Source: Aquitalea palustris (GTDB lineage Bacteria; Pseudomonadota; Gammaproteobacteria; Burkholderiales; Chromobacteriaceae). From it: a DNA stretch of 64,000 nucleotides. The translations under genes were made by a program, and so were the position numbers. The stretch lies in contig NZ_RFAR01000003.1 in assembly GCF_003693445.1 (NCBI RefSeq), positions 1 to 64,000 of the forward strand, given 5' to 3'. Positions 1 through 7,922 of the stretch are shown here, in pieces. The notes beneath the pieces were generated by a model that saw only the letters and a program-made list of their open reading frames with translations, had not been told where the DNA came from and made no database searches. Positions within the stretch are counted from its first letter, which is position 1. Every line of letters starts with the position of its first letter.

Positions 1-898
1 GTACCAGCAGGCGGTTGGCGCAGACGCAGGTCTGGCCGCTGTTGCGGAACTTGGCAAACAGCGCGCCCTGCACCGCTGCGTCCAGATCGGCATCGTCGAA
101 TACGATGAAGGGCGCATTGCCGCCCAGCTCCAGCCCCAGCTTTTTCACTGTGTCGGCGCATTGGCGCATCAGCAATTTGCCCACGGCGGTGGAGCCGGTG
201 AAGCTGAGCGCCCGCACCAGCGGATTGCTGGTCAGCTCGCCGCCGATAGCCACGGCGTCGCTGCCGGTCACGACATTGAATACGCCGGGTGGCAGGCCAG
301 CCTGCTCGGCCAGTGCCGCCAGTGCCAGTGCGGACAGGGGCGTTTCGGCGGCCGGTTTCAGCACCACCGTGCAGCCTGCCGCCAGCGCCGGGGCTACCTT
401 GCGGGTAATCATGGCGTGCGGGAAATTCCACGGCGTGATGGCAGCCACTACGCCGATGCCCTGACGGATGGTGAGCAGCCGCTTGTCAGTAAAGGGGCTG
501 GGAATCACCTCGCCGTAGACGCGCTTTCCTTCTTCGGCAAACCACTCGATATAACTGGCACCGTAGGCGATTTCGCCCAGGCTCTCGGCGGGTGGCTTGC
601 CTTGTTCCTGGCTGATCAGATCGGCCAGTTCCTGCTGGTGTTGCAGGATCAGCGCATGCCAGCGCTGCAGGATGGCGGCACGCTGTTTGGCGCTGAGCGC
701 TTGCCAGGCGGGCAAGGCCGCATGGGCGGCGGCAATGGCGGCGCGAGTGTCCTGCGCATCCAGATCGGCAACTTCGGCCAATAGTTGGCCACTGGCCGGA
801 TTGCGCACGGCAAAGCGGCGGCTGCCGGGCAACCACTGGCCATTGATATAGGCTTGCTCGCGCAGCAGGGAAAGAGGTTCGCTTTGCATGGGGTTCAT
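1..898 (-). CDS. gabD: Succinate-semialdehyde dehydrogenase (partial, 3' end outside window)
   Basis: NAD(P)-dependent aldehyde dehydrogenase of the GabD type, oxidising succinate semialdehyde to succinate. The first 299 residues are present; the C-terminus lies beyond base 1. Visible are the TPWNFP cofactor-binding segment (about 155-160), the general base Glu in LGLELGGN (about 257) and the catalytic Cys in NSGQTC (about 291). The start at 898 overlaps the stop of the upstream transporter gene (ATGA), so the two are translationally coupled. Succinate semialdehyde is the end product, with pyruvate, of the homoprotocatechuate pathway, so this gene finishes the pathway begun by the hpa genes upstream. 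Family assignment is firm; substrate rests on sequence resemblance plus context. Confidence 0.87.
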   Translation of the reverse strand, partial: MNPMQSEPLSLLREQAYINGQWLPGSRRFAVRNPASGQLLAEVADLDAQDTRAAIAAAHAALPAWQALSAKQRAAILQRWHALILQHQQELADLISQEQGKPPAESLGEIAYGASYIEWFAEEGKRVYGEVIPSPFTDKRLLTIRQGIGVVAAITPWNFPHAMITRKVAPALAAGCTVVLKPAAETPLSALALAALAEQAGLPPGVFNVVTGSDAVAIGGELTSNPLVRALSFTGSTAVGKLLMRQCADTVKKLGLELGGNAPFIVFDDADLDAAVQGALFAKFRNSGQTCVCANRLLV

Positions 899-2088
899 TT
901 CTGCCTCAGGGGAAGGCGGATCAATTGCAGGCATAGCCAGGCAGCGACTCCGCAGGCCATTACCAGCAGGTTCATGGCGCGCGGGCTGCTATCGAACAGG
1001 CTGGCCACCAGCGCACTGGCCAGCATGCCGCAGCCAAACTGGCCGGATACCGCCAGCGCCATCACCGCACCGGCACGGTCGGCGTGCAGTTGCAGCAGCC
1101 GCGCCATGGCATTGGGGCCGATGCTGCCGGTCATGCCCACGCTGAACAGCAGTGGCAACACGGTCAGCCACAGGCTGTGCCCGCCCAGCAGCCACAGTGC
1201 CAGCCCGGCCAGGGCCACCACGCCGCATTGCCACTGCAACAGGGTGTCGATGGCATGGCGCTGCAGCAGCTGGTGGTTGAGCAGGCTGAACAGCACGATG
1301 GCGACGATATTCAACCCGAACAGATAGCCGTAATGCTGGGGTGCCATGCCAAAGTACTGGATGTAAACAAAGGGCGAACCAGTGATGTAGGCGAACATCG
1401 CGCCAAAACTCAGGCCCAGCGCCAGGCTATAGCCCATGGTGGGCAGGTCTCGCAGCAGGTGGCCATAGGCACGGAAGGCCTTGGCCAGCGTGATGTCATG
1501 ACGCCCGCTGGGCGGGTGGCTTTCCGGCAGGCGCAGCGTCACCACGCCAAGGCAGATGGCGCCAATCACCGCAAGCAGCAAAAACAGGCTGCGCCAACCG
1601 GCCAGCAGCAACAGCCAGCCACCCAGTAGCGGGGCCAGCAAGGGAGCGATCATGGTGATCTGCTGCATCAGGGTCAGCACATGGCTGGCCTCGCTCAGCG
1701 GAAAGGCATCACGCACGATGGCACGCGCCATCACCGTGGCCGCCCCTCCACCCATGGCCTGCAGCACACGCAGGGCAATCAGTTGCTCTGCGCTTTGCGC
1801 CGCAGCGCAAGCCAGGCTGGCGGCCAGATACAGGCTGAGGCCGGTCAGCAATACCGGGCGGCGGCCATAGCGGTCGGACAGCGGGCCGTACAGCAACATG
1901 CCGCCGCAAAAGCCAGCCAGAAAACCGCCGATGGTCAGCTGGATGCGCGCTACCGGTGCGGACAGGTCTGCCGCGATGGTGGGCAGGGCGGGCAGGTACA
2001 TGTCGATGGATAGCGGACCAAAGGCCACCAGTACCCCCAGCAGCAAGATCAGCCGCACCTGCTGCTGTGCATGGCTAACGGTATGCAT
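895..2088 (-). CDS. MFS transporter, Bcr/CflA (drug resistance) family
   Basis: 397-residue inner-membrane protein with about 12 hydrophobic segments. The MFS motif A is seen as GPLSDRYGRRPVL at residues 68-80, and the N-terminal IDMYLPALP stretch is typical of the Bcr/CflA drug/H+ antiporter branch. It lies between hpaF and gabD, 6 bp after the hpaF stop, in the place where many hpa clusters carry a 4-hydroxyphenylacetate permease (hpaX). A role in moving an aromatic substrate or a toxic intermediate is therefore possible, but the family does not establish it. Confidence 0.85.
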   Translation of the reverse strand: MHTVSHAQQQVRLILLLGVLVAFGPLSIDMYLPALPTIAADLSAPVARIQLTIGGFLAGFCGGMLLYGPLSDRYGRRPVLLTGLSLYLAASLACAAAQSAEQLIALRVLQAMGGGAATVMARAIVRDAFPLSEASHVLTLMQQITMIAPLLAPLLGGWLLLLAGWRSLFLLLAVIGAICLGVVTLRLPESHPPSGRHDITLAKAFRAYGHLLRDLPTMGYSLALGLSFGAMFAYITGSPFVYIQYFGMAPQHYGYLFGLNIVAIVLFSLLNHQLLQRHAIDTLLQWQCGVVALAGLALWLLGGHSLWLTVLPLLFSVGMTGSIGPNAMARLLQLHADRAGAVMALAVSGQFGCGMLASALVASLFDSSPRAMNLLVMACGVAAWLCLQLIRLPLRQK

Positions 2089-2094
2089 ATTGGC

Positions 2095-2475
2095 TTATCT
2101 GAAGCGTTGATGGACGTTGTTGTGCTTGTAGCTGAGCTTGGCATCCAGTTCGCTCAGTTCGAAGGTGAGCGCCAGATAGCGGGCATCAAACAGCGGCGCG
2201 AAGTGTTCCTTGATCAGTGCAAACAAGCCCTGCGCGGTGCGCTCGCGCTCTTCAAAAGTGCGGCCGTGGCCGATTTTCAGGCTCATGTGGACAAAGGCGT
2301 AGTCAGCCTCGCCATCGGCCATGCGCCAGGTGTCCAGCCAGATGGCGCGGCTGCGGATGCCGGCCACCGGATAGAGACCGGTGCCAATCAGGTAGGCATG
2401 GGCTTTTTCGAACAGGCCGGGCAGGTCGGCTTGCTCACGAATATTGTCAGTACATTCGACGATGAAGTGCGGCAT
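2095..2475 (-). CDS. hpaF: 5-carboxymethyl-2-hydroxymuconate delta-isomerase
   Basis: 126-residue CHMI enzyme of the tautomerase superfamily, converting 5-carboxymethyl-2-hydroxymuconate to its oxo isomer in the homoprotocatechuate meta-cleavage pathway. The protein begins MPHFIVEC, so Pro becomes the N-terminal catalytic base after Met removal. The length matches the E. coli enzyme (about 126). It is preceded by a good ribosome binding site (GGAGG) that lies just after a terminator-like hairpin in the hpaD-hpaF gap. Confidence 0.93.
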   Translation of the reverse strand: MPHFIVECTDNIREQADLPGLFEKAHAYLIGTGLYPVAGIRSRAIWLDTWRMADGEADYAFVHMSLKIGHGRTFEERERTAQGLFALIKEHFAPLFDARYLALTFELSELDAKLSYKHNNVHQRFR

Positions 2476-2489
2476 GGAATCCTCCGGGG

Positions 2490-2524
2490 AAAAACGGCCA
2501 GCCTGCCGGGGCAGGACTGGCCGT
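2490..2524 (-). terminator. Intra-operon terminator-like hairpin between hpaD and hpaF
   Basis: On the minus strand ACGGCCAG and CCTGCC arms pair across a very short loop with one bulged base, giving about 13 base pairs. Five T residues follow (positions 2494-2490). The structure ends about 7 bases before the hpaF Shine-Dalgarno. It has the form of an intrinsic terminator yet sits inside an operon, so it may act as an attenuator or a processing/stability stem. Confidence 0.6.
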
Positions 2525-2538
2525 GCGGGATGGCTGGA

Positions 2539-3387
2539 TCAGACCGGCAGTACCACGTTGATCTGGCCGGTGCCGGAGCTGCCAAAGTAAGGCGTGATCA
2601 CCTCGGCCTTGCCCTGGTATTCGTCCCAGCCCAGCGCGCCCAGCAGCATGGCGGTGTCGTGCATGAAGCCTTCGCCATGGCACTTTTCCGCATACTCCGG
2701 CAGCATGGCGCAGAAGGTTTTCCAGTCGCCGCGCTGCCACATGGCCACCACATCGTGGTCGAAGCTTTCCAGGAAGGGGCTCCATACCTTGTGCAGGTAT
2801 TGCTCGGCCACGCCGTTCTGGGCAAAGCGGTGCGATAGCGAACCGCTGGCCAGAAACGCCACCTTGCCCTCGTACTGTTCTTCCACCGCCTGACGCATGG
2901 CCATGCCCAGGCGGGCGCTGTCGGCCAGACTGTGTACCGTGCACATGGCGGACACCGACACCACCTTGAAATGCTGGTCGGGATTCATATAGCGCATCGG
3001 CACCAGCGTGCCGTATTCCAGTGCCAGCGTGGTGGCGTCATGGGCGCGGGTATGCACGCCGGCCTTGGTGGCGGCATCGGCCAGCAACTGACCCAGCGCC
3101 GGATTACCGGGGTAGGCATAGGGCAGGTTCTTGATGAAGTGCGGCAGTTCGTTGGAGGTGTAGACCCCTTCAAACGCCGGGGCGCAATTGACGTGATAGC
3201 CGGAATTCACCAGCCAGTGGGTGTCGAACACCACGATGGTGTCTACCCCCAGTTCGCGGCAGCGGCGGCCGATTTCCTTGTGGCCGTCGATGGCGGCCTG
3301 ACGGCAGCCCTGATGCTGGCCGGGCAGTTCGGATAAATACATCGACGGCACATGCGTGATCTTGGCCGCCAGGGCGAGTTGTCCCAT
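2539..3387 (-). CDS. hpaD: 3,4-dihydroxyphenylacetate (homoprotocatechuate) 2,3-dioxygenase
   Basis: 282-residue class III (LigB-type) extradiol ring-cleavage dioxygenase, opening homoprotocatechuate to 5-carboxymethyl-2-hydroxymuconate semialdehyde using Fe(II) or Mn(II). Probable metal ligands are His12 (ITHVPS) and His57 (DTHW), and the C-terminal YFGSSGTGQ segment is typical of HpaD. Length equals the enterobacterial enzyme (about 283). It is followed by hpaF and separated from upstream hpaE by 226 bp holding a repeat element, so a transcript from hpaG would have to read through that repeat. Confidence 0.94.
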   Translation of the reverse strand: MGQLALAAKITHVPSMYLSELPGQHQGCRQAAIDGHKEIGRRCRELGVDTIVVFDTHWLVNSGYHVNCAPAFEGVYTSNELPHFIKNLPYAYPGNPALGQLLADAATKAGVHTRAHDATTLALEYGTLVPMRYMNPDQHFKVVSVSAMCTVHSLADSARLGMAMRQAVEEQYEGKVAFLASGSLSHRFAQNGVAEQYLHKVWSPFLESFDHDVVAMWQRGDWKTFCAMLPEYAEKCHGEGFMHDTAMLLGALGWDEYQGKAEVITPYFGSSGTGQINVVLPV

Positions 3388-3502
3388 GGTGTGTCTCCTT
3401 TGTAGTCGTGAGGGCGGTGGGGCTGATGTGTGCCACTGCCAAGAGGCCGGGCGTTCTGTGGCGCCCTGACCATCTGTTGTCTTACTGTTGTCTTAAGAGC
3501 TG

Positions 3503-3602
3503 CTAACAAAATAGCGCAGCGTCCCTGATGCAAGGCGCGCCGACGCAGACAGTACAAGTAGTACGGCTAGGAGGCGCAACGCCGCAGCTGGGTTTTTGTT
3601 AG
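3503..3602. repeat. 100-bp intergenic repeat with terminal inverted repeats (copy A)
   Basis: The element starts CTAACAAAA and ends TTTTGTTAG, a perfect 9-bp inverted pair at its two ends. The arms continue with looser complementarity, such as GCGCAGCG against GCTGCGGC. A diverged copy is present at about 19604-19692 in the opposite written orientation. It is non-coding and has the size and form of a MITE/REP-like palindromic element. Here it lies between hpaE and hpaD. Confidence 0.7.
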
Positions 3603-3613
3603 TAGCGATAAGT

Positions 3614-5074
3614 TCACAGGCCCCAGCGCGGAATATGGTGGCTGCCCATGGAAATGCAGACGTTCTTGATTTCGGCAAATACCTCGAAGCTGTACTCACC
3701 ACCTTCGCGCCCGGTGCCGGAGGCCTTCACGCCACCAAAGGGCTGACGCAGATCGCGTACATTCTGGCTGTTGATGAACACCATGCCAGCCTCGATGCCA
3801 CGCGCCAGACGGTGCGCCTTGCCGATGTCCTGGGTCCAGATATAGGACGCCAGGCCGTATTCCACATCATTGGCCAGGCGCAGCGCGTCGGCTTCATCGT
3901 CAAACGGCATCAGGCAGACGACCGGGCCGAAGATTTCTTCCTGGGCAATGCGCATGCGGTTGTCCACATCGGCAAACACCGTGGGCTGGATGAAGTTGCC
4001 GCGCGCCAGATGGGCGGGCAGACCAGCCGGGCGTTCCAGACCGCCAGCCACCAGCCGGGCACCTTCTTCCATGCCGATGCGGATGTAACCGGTGACCTTG
4101 TCGTAGTGTTGCGGGGTGATCATGGAGCCGACCTGGGTGGTCGGGTCTTGCGGATCACCAACCTTCAGGCGCTTGGCGCGGGCAGCGAATTCCTCGACAA
4201 ACTTGTCGTACACCGGGCGCTGGATGAAGATGCGGCTGCCGGCGGTGCAGCGTTCGCCATTGAGCGAGAAGATGGTGAACAGCGCGGCATCCAGTGCACG
4301 GTCCAGATCGGCATCGGCAAAAATCAGCACTGGCGACTTGCCGCCCAGCTCCATGGAAAACTTCTTCAGTCCGGCATTCTGCATGATGCGCTGGCCGGTG
4401 GCGGTACCGCCGGTAAAGGACACGGCGCGTACATCAGGGTGGCGTACCAGCGCATCCCCTGCGGTGGCGCCATAGCCCTGCACCACGTTGAACACGCCGG
4501 GCGGTACACCGGCTTCCAGCGCGAGGCGACCCAGCTCGTTGGCCGTGAGCGGCGACAGTTCGGACATCTTCAGCACCGCGGTATTGCCCAGCGCCAGGCA
4601 AGGCGCGGTTTTCCAGGTGGCGGTCATGAAGGGCACATTCCACGGCGACACCAGGCCACACACACCTACCGGCTGATACAGCGTGTAGTTGAGCATGCTG
4701 TCGTCCACCGGATAGCTGTGGCCGTTCATGCGGGTACACACTTCGGCGAAGAAGTCGAAGTTGTGCGAGGCGCGCGGAATCAGCACGTTTTTGGTCTGGT
4801 GGATGGGCAGGCCGGTGTCCAGTGTTTCCAGCTCGGCCAGCATCGGCACGTTCTGGTCGATCAGCTCGCCCAGACGACGCATGATTTTGGCGCGCTCCTT
4901 GGCCGGGGTGCCCGCCCACTTGGGAAAGGCTTCCTTGGCGGCGGCCACGGCGGCGTTGATTTCGTCGGCACCGCCAGAGGCGACTTCGGTAATCACTTCG
5001 CCGGTGGCCGGGTTGACGGTTTCAAAGACTTGCTTGCTCTCGACCTCGCGGCCATTGATCCAGTGCTTGATCAT
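3614..5074 (-). CDS. hpaE: 5-carboxymethyl-2-hydroxymuconate semialdehyde dehydrogenase
   Basis: 486-residue aldehyde dehydrogenase that oxidises the ring-cleavage product made by HpaD, with NAD+. The general base is Glu242 (MELGGK) and the catalytic Cys276 lies in NGERCTAG. The start MIKHWINGRE at 5074 is chosen because an AGGAGA ribosome site lies about 7 bases upstream; an in-frame ATG at 5131 would overlap the end of hpaG2. Length agrees with E. coli HpaE (about 488). It belongs to the minus-strand hpa operon. Confidence 0.94.
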   Translation of the reverse strand: MIKHWINGREVESKQVFETVNPATGEVITEVASGGADEINAAVAAAKEAFPKWAGTPAKERAKIMRRLGELIDQNVPMLAELETLDTGLPIHQTKNVLIPRASHNFDFFAEVCTRMNGHSYPVDDSMLNYTLYQPVGVCGLVSPWNVPFMTATWKTAPCLALGNTAVLKMSELSPLTANELGRLALEAGVPPGVFNVVQGYGATAGDALVRHPDVRAVSFTGGTATGQRIMQNAGLKKFSMELGGKSPVLIFADADLDRALDAALFTIFSLNGERCTAGSRIFIQRPVYDKFVEEFAARAKRLKVGDPQDPTTQVGSMITPQHYDKVTGYIRIGMEEGARLVAGGLERPAGLPAHLARGNFIQPTVFADVDNRMRIAQEEIFGPVVCLMPFDDEADALRLANDVEYGLASYIWTQDIGKAHRLARGIEAGMVFINSQNVRDLRQPFGGVKASGTGREGGEYSFEVFAEIKNVCISMGSHHIPRWGL

Positions 5075-5127
5075 CTTGTGTTCTCCTGTGCAGGCGCGCC
5101 GTCTACCGGGCCGCGCCGGATAATGTT

Positions 5128-5907
5128 TCACACGGTTTGTGCCTGGCGGGCTGCGTATTGCGCCTCGCTGACAATGTGGTTCACCAGACGGCCCACCCCT
5201 TCCACCTCGACAATCACCTCATCGCCCGGCACCACATCGGCCAGCCCTTCCGGCGTGCCGGTGGCGATCATGTCGCCGGGGGACAGGGTCATGAAGCTGC
5301 TGAGGTATTCGATAAGGAAGGGAATGTCGAACACCATGTCGCTGGTGTTGCCCTGTTGGCGCAGCTCGCCATTCACCCAGGTACGCAAGGTGAGCGCAGC
5401 CGGGTTGGCCACGTTGTCGCGGTCCACCCACCACGGACCTATCGGGGTGAGGGTGTCGCGGTTTTTCACCCGCAGATTGGGGCGGTAGTAGTTTTCCAGG
5501 TAGTCGCGCACCGCGTAGTCATTGCACACGCTGTAGCCGGCTACATAGTCCATCGCCTGTTCACGGCTGACGTTCTTGGCGGTCTTGCCGATGATCACCA
5601 CCAGCTCGCACTCGTAGTGCATGTAAGTGATGTTGTCCGGCCGTACCGATAGCTGCCGGTGGCCGGTGAGCGTGGCCGGTGACTTCAGGAAAACCAGCGG
5701 CTCAGTCGGCGCCTTGAAGGCCAGTTCGGCGGCGTGGTCGGCATAGTTCAGCCCCAGCGCGAATACCGTGCCTTCGGCTGGTGGCAGCCATTCGACAGCG
5801 TCTTCGGCCAGGCGGCGGCCATCGGCCAGTTGTACTGAGTGGTCGTCATTCACCAGAACGGCATGAATCTCTGCCTCGCCGGGCAGGCGGATGCGGGCGT
5901 GTTTCAT
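5128..5907 (-). CDS. hpaG2: HpaG C-terminal-type subunit: decarboxylase/isomerase of the homoprotocatechuate pathway
   Basis: 259-residue fumarylacetoacetate-hydrolase-fold protein equivalent to the C-terminal half of E. coli HpaG, the bifunctional 5-oxopent-3-ene-1,2,5-tricarboxylate decarboxylase / 2-hydroxyhepta-2,4-diene-1,7-dioate isomerase. The metal-binding E-x-E motif is intact in HYECELVVIIG, and the SPGDMIATGTPEG segment near the C-terminus is characteristic. Its ATG overlaps the stop of the upstream hpaG1 half (ATGA), so the two halves are separate but coupled genes. Confidence 0.9.
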   Translation of the reverse strand: MKHARIRLPGEAEIHAVLVNDDHSVQLADGRRLAEDAVEWLPPAEGTVFALGLNYADHAAELAFKAPTEPLVFLKSPATLTGHRQLSVRPDNITYMHYECELVVIIGKTAKNVSREQAMDYVAGYSVCNDYAVRDYLENYYRPNLRVKNRDTLTPIGPWWVDRDNVANPAALTLRTWVNGELRQQGNTSDMVFDIPFLIEYLSSFMTLSPGDMIATGTPEGLADVVPGDEVIVEVEGVGRLVNHIVSEAQYAARQAQTV

Positions 5908-6668
5908 TGGGTGCTCTCCTCGGCAATCAGGTGGTTTTCCAGGCGGCCAATGCCGGCTATCTCCACGGCTACGGTGTCGCCGGGGCGGATTTCCAGTTGA
6001 CGCAGCGGGGTGGCGGGGATGATCAGGTCGCCCGGCTGCAAGGTCATGAACTGGCTGAGGGCGGCAATCAGTTGCGGCACGGAGCGCAGCCAGTCGCGGC
6101 TGTGGTTGGTTTCAGCCAGCTCGCCATTCAGGTAGCTGCGGATTTCCACGTTCAGCGGGTCGAGGGCAGCAGCATCCACCAGCCACGGCCCCATCGGGCA
6201 GAAGCCGTCGCGGCACTTGGCCTTGACGGCCGGGCGGTAGAAGCTGCTTTCTTCCAGGCTGATTTCATTCACTACGGTGTAGCCAGCCACCACCTCCAGT
6301 GCCTGTTGTTCTGTCAGCTTGCTGGCTACCTTGCCAATCACCACACCCATCGCACCACCGGCAAACACCTTGCCCGCCTGGGTGGGCAGGGCGATGGTGC
6401 AGCCGTGGCCGGCGTGGGTATTGCGTGGCTTGATGAACAGCACCGGCGTGGCCGGGGCTTTCTGGTAGGGCGGCTGCTGGAAGTCGGCTTCCAGCTTGTC
6501 CAGCAGGCTGCGGTGGTTCAGTGCCACGCCATAGACGGTGCCGGTAACGGGTGCCAGCCATTGCGGCTGGTCCGCCAGTGGGTTGCCGTTGTCCAGCAGC
6601 AGCTTGCCAGCGGCCAGCGGCGTCACGCGGCGGGCTTGCTGGTCCAGCACGATGCGGCCTTGCTTCAT
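5904..6668 (-). CDS. hpaG1: HpaG N-terminal-type subunit (FAH-fold)
   Basis: 254-residue FAH-fold protein equivalent to the N-terminal half of the fused E. coli HpaG. Where hpaG2 has the metal-binding E-x-E, this half has GAMGVVIG, so it lacks those acidic ligands and is probably structural or regulatory in the complex. The start at 6668 (MKQGRIVLDQQ) has an AGGAAGAG site 5-8 bases upstream; an in-frame ATG at 6692 lacks one. It is the first gene of the hpa operon, downstream of a strong promoter carrying a candidate HpaR operator. Confidence 0.85.
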   Translation of the reverse strand: MKQGRIVLDQQARRVTPLAAGKLLLDNGNPLADQPQWLAPVTGTVYGVALNHRSLLDKLEADFQQPPYQKAPATPVLFIKPRNTHAGHGCTIALPTQAGKVFAGGAMGVVIGKVASKLTEQQALEVVAGYTVVNEISLEESSFYRPAVKAKCRDGFCPMGPWLVDAAALDPLNVEIRSYLNGELAETNHSRDWLRSVPQLIAALSQFMTLQPGDLIIPATPLRQLEIRPGDTVAVEIAGIGRLENHLIAEESTQ

Positions 6669-6716
6669 CGGTCTCTTCCTTGTCGTGGGCATGGCCTGCG
6701 ACTGCTAGCCATTTAT

Positions 6717-6728
6717 TTAATATGTTAA
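6717..6728 (-). promoter_or_regulatory. Candidate HpaR operator, site 1
   Basis: TTAACATATTAA on the minus strand, a near-perfect palindrome lying at the predicted transcription start of hpaG1. Two near-identical copies occur at 9088-9099 and 18629-18640, both in promoter regions of the same catabolic block. Confidence 0.65.
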
Positions 6729-6729
6729 C

Positions 6730-6759
6730 TTTATACGGTTGCGCTAACGGGTTTGTCAA
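6730..6759 (-). promoter_or_regulatory. Sigma70-type promoter of the hpa operon
   Basis: On the minus strand TTGACA (6759-6754) is followed after 18 bases by TATAAA (6735-6730). A start of transcription near 6723 would fall inside the adjacent palindrome, which suits repression by a MarR-type protein. Confidence 0.7.
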
Positions 6760-7027
6760 CGCAGCCACCCGGCCAGCGGCTGCCCTGACTGCCACTATGC
6801 CGGCAGTGAAGCAGTACTTTCTGGACGAATAACTGTACTTTCCATGAGTATATGGATGGCACTGGCTGATAACTTAAGCCTGGTTGATGCTGGATTTTTC
6901 AGTTAAGTTGATGAAAATAAATGGATTAAGCTTTAATGCTGGTGTCGGTGGCAAATGCTGGCTGTACAAAAGCCGACATGGCCGGATGGCTGTAGTATTT
7001 TCAGCACAGCGATGCACTGGAGTGGAC

Positions 7028-7915
7028 ATGGGGCAGAACAGACGTACACCGATACCCAATATCGACATCGGCAAGGTATATGACAGCCGCTATGGCGAGT
7101 CGGACATCAATATCGAAGCCTTTGGCAAACTGGCGGAATTCTTTGGCCGCAATATGCCGGTGCATCGGCACGACCGCTTTTTCCAGCTGCATTATCTGGC
7201 CAGCGGGCAGATCCGCCTGTATCTGGAAGAGCAGCAATACCTGGCGCGGGCCCCGCTGTTTTTCTTTACCCCGCCCACGGTGCCGCATGCCTTTATCACA
7301 GAGACGGATGCCGAAGGTTTTGTGCTGACGGTCAGGCAGGAGTTGGTGCGCCTGCTCTTGCACACCCTCCCGGCAGCGCAACTGGAGCCATGGTTGATGC
7401 AGCCGGCCTGCGTCGAACTGCAAGACGAGGTGGCAGCCCAGCGTCTGCCCTTGCTGCTGGGGCTGCTAAGCGAGGAGTTCATGGGCGAGGGGCGGGGGAG
7501 GGAGGCGGCCATGCAGGGCCTGACTCAGCTGATTCTGGTAGCAGCCCTGCGCTTGTCGCAGCATGCCGGGCCTACCGCGCACTTTCGCCGCGAAGATCTG
7601 CAAATCTTCCACCGCTTCAATGCGCTGATCGAACAACATTACCGTGAGCACTGGTCGCTATGGTGCTATGGCGAAGCCATGGGAGTGACCGAGTCGCGGC
7701 TGAATGACATATGCCGGCGCATGGCGGACCTGCCGTCCAAGCGGCTGATTCACGACCGCCTGCTGCAGGAAGCCCGGCGGCTGCTGATTTTTTCTGCCAG
7801 TTCGGTCAACGAGATTGCCTATCACCTGGGCTTCAAGGACCCGGCTTACTTCTCGCGCTTTTTCCTGCGGGAAACCGGACTCAAACCCAGCGATTACCGT
7901 CGGCGCAACAGTTGA
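7028..7915 (+). CDS. hpaA: AraC-family activator of the 4-hydroxyphenylacetate pathway
   Basis: 295-residue regulator with an N-terminal cupin-like ligand domain (HRHDRFFQLHYLASGQ at about 42-57) and a C-terminal AraC helix-turn-helix. The typical end is seen as IAYHLGFKDPAYFSRFF. The sequence resembles HpaA, which activates the hydroxylase genes hpaBC in response to 4-hydroxyphenylacetate. The start at 7028 is chosen for its GGAG site 5 bases upstream and for family length; the reading frame is open further upstream to 6884. It is divergent from hpaG1 and convergent with the EutR-like gene. Confidence 0.85.
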   Translation: MGQNRRTPIPNIDIGKVYDSRYGESDINIEAFGKLAEFFGRNMPVHRHDRFFQLHYLASGQIRLYLEEQQYLARAPLFFFTPPTVPHAFITETDAEGFVLTVRQELVRLLLHTLPAAQLEPWLMQPACVELQDEVAAQRLPLLLGLLSEEFMGEGRGREAAMQGLTQLILVAALRLSQHAGPTAHFRREDLQIFHRFNALIEQHYREHWSLWCYGEAMGVTESRLNDICRRMADLPSKRLIHDRLLQEARRLLIFSASSVNEIAYHLGFKDPAYFSRFFLRETGLKPSDYRRRNS

Positions 7916-7922
7916 TGCCTAG

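Larger units (their letters stand above)
6669..7027. other. Divergent hpaG1/hpaA control region
   Basis: 359 bases without a gene. It holds the minus-strand hpaG promoter (6730-6759) with its overlapping palindrome (6717-6728). The AT-rich stretch at 6840-6960 nearer hpaA presumably contains the hpaA promoter; no clear consensus boxes were identified there. Confidence 0.6.

Noticed and set aside
3596-5488. A 630-codon plus-strand open frame opposite hpaE and hpaG2
   Set aside because: It is the antisense of well-supported hpa genes, arising from GC-rich codon structure; no family resemblance or ribosome site.
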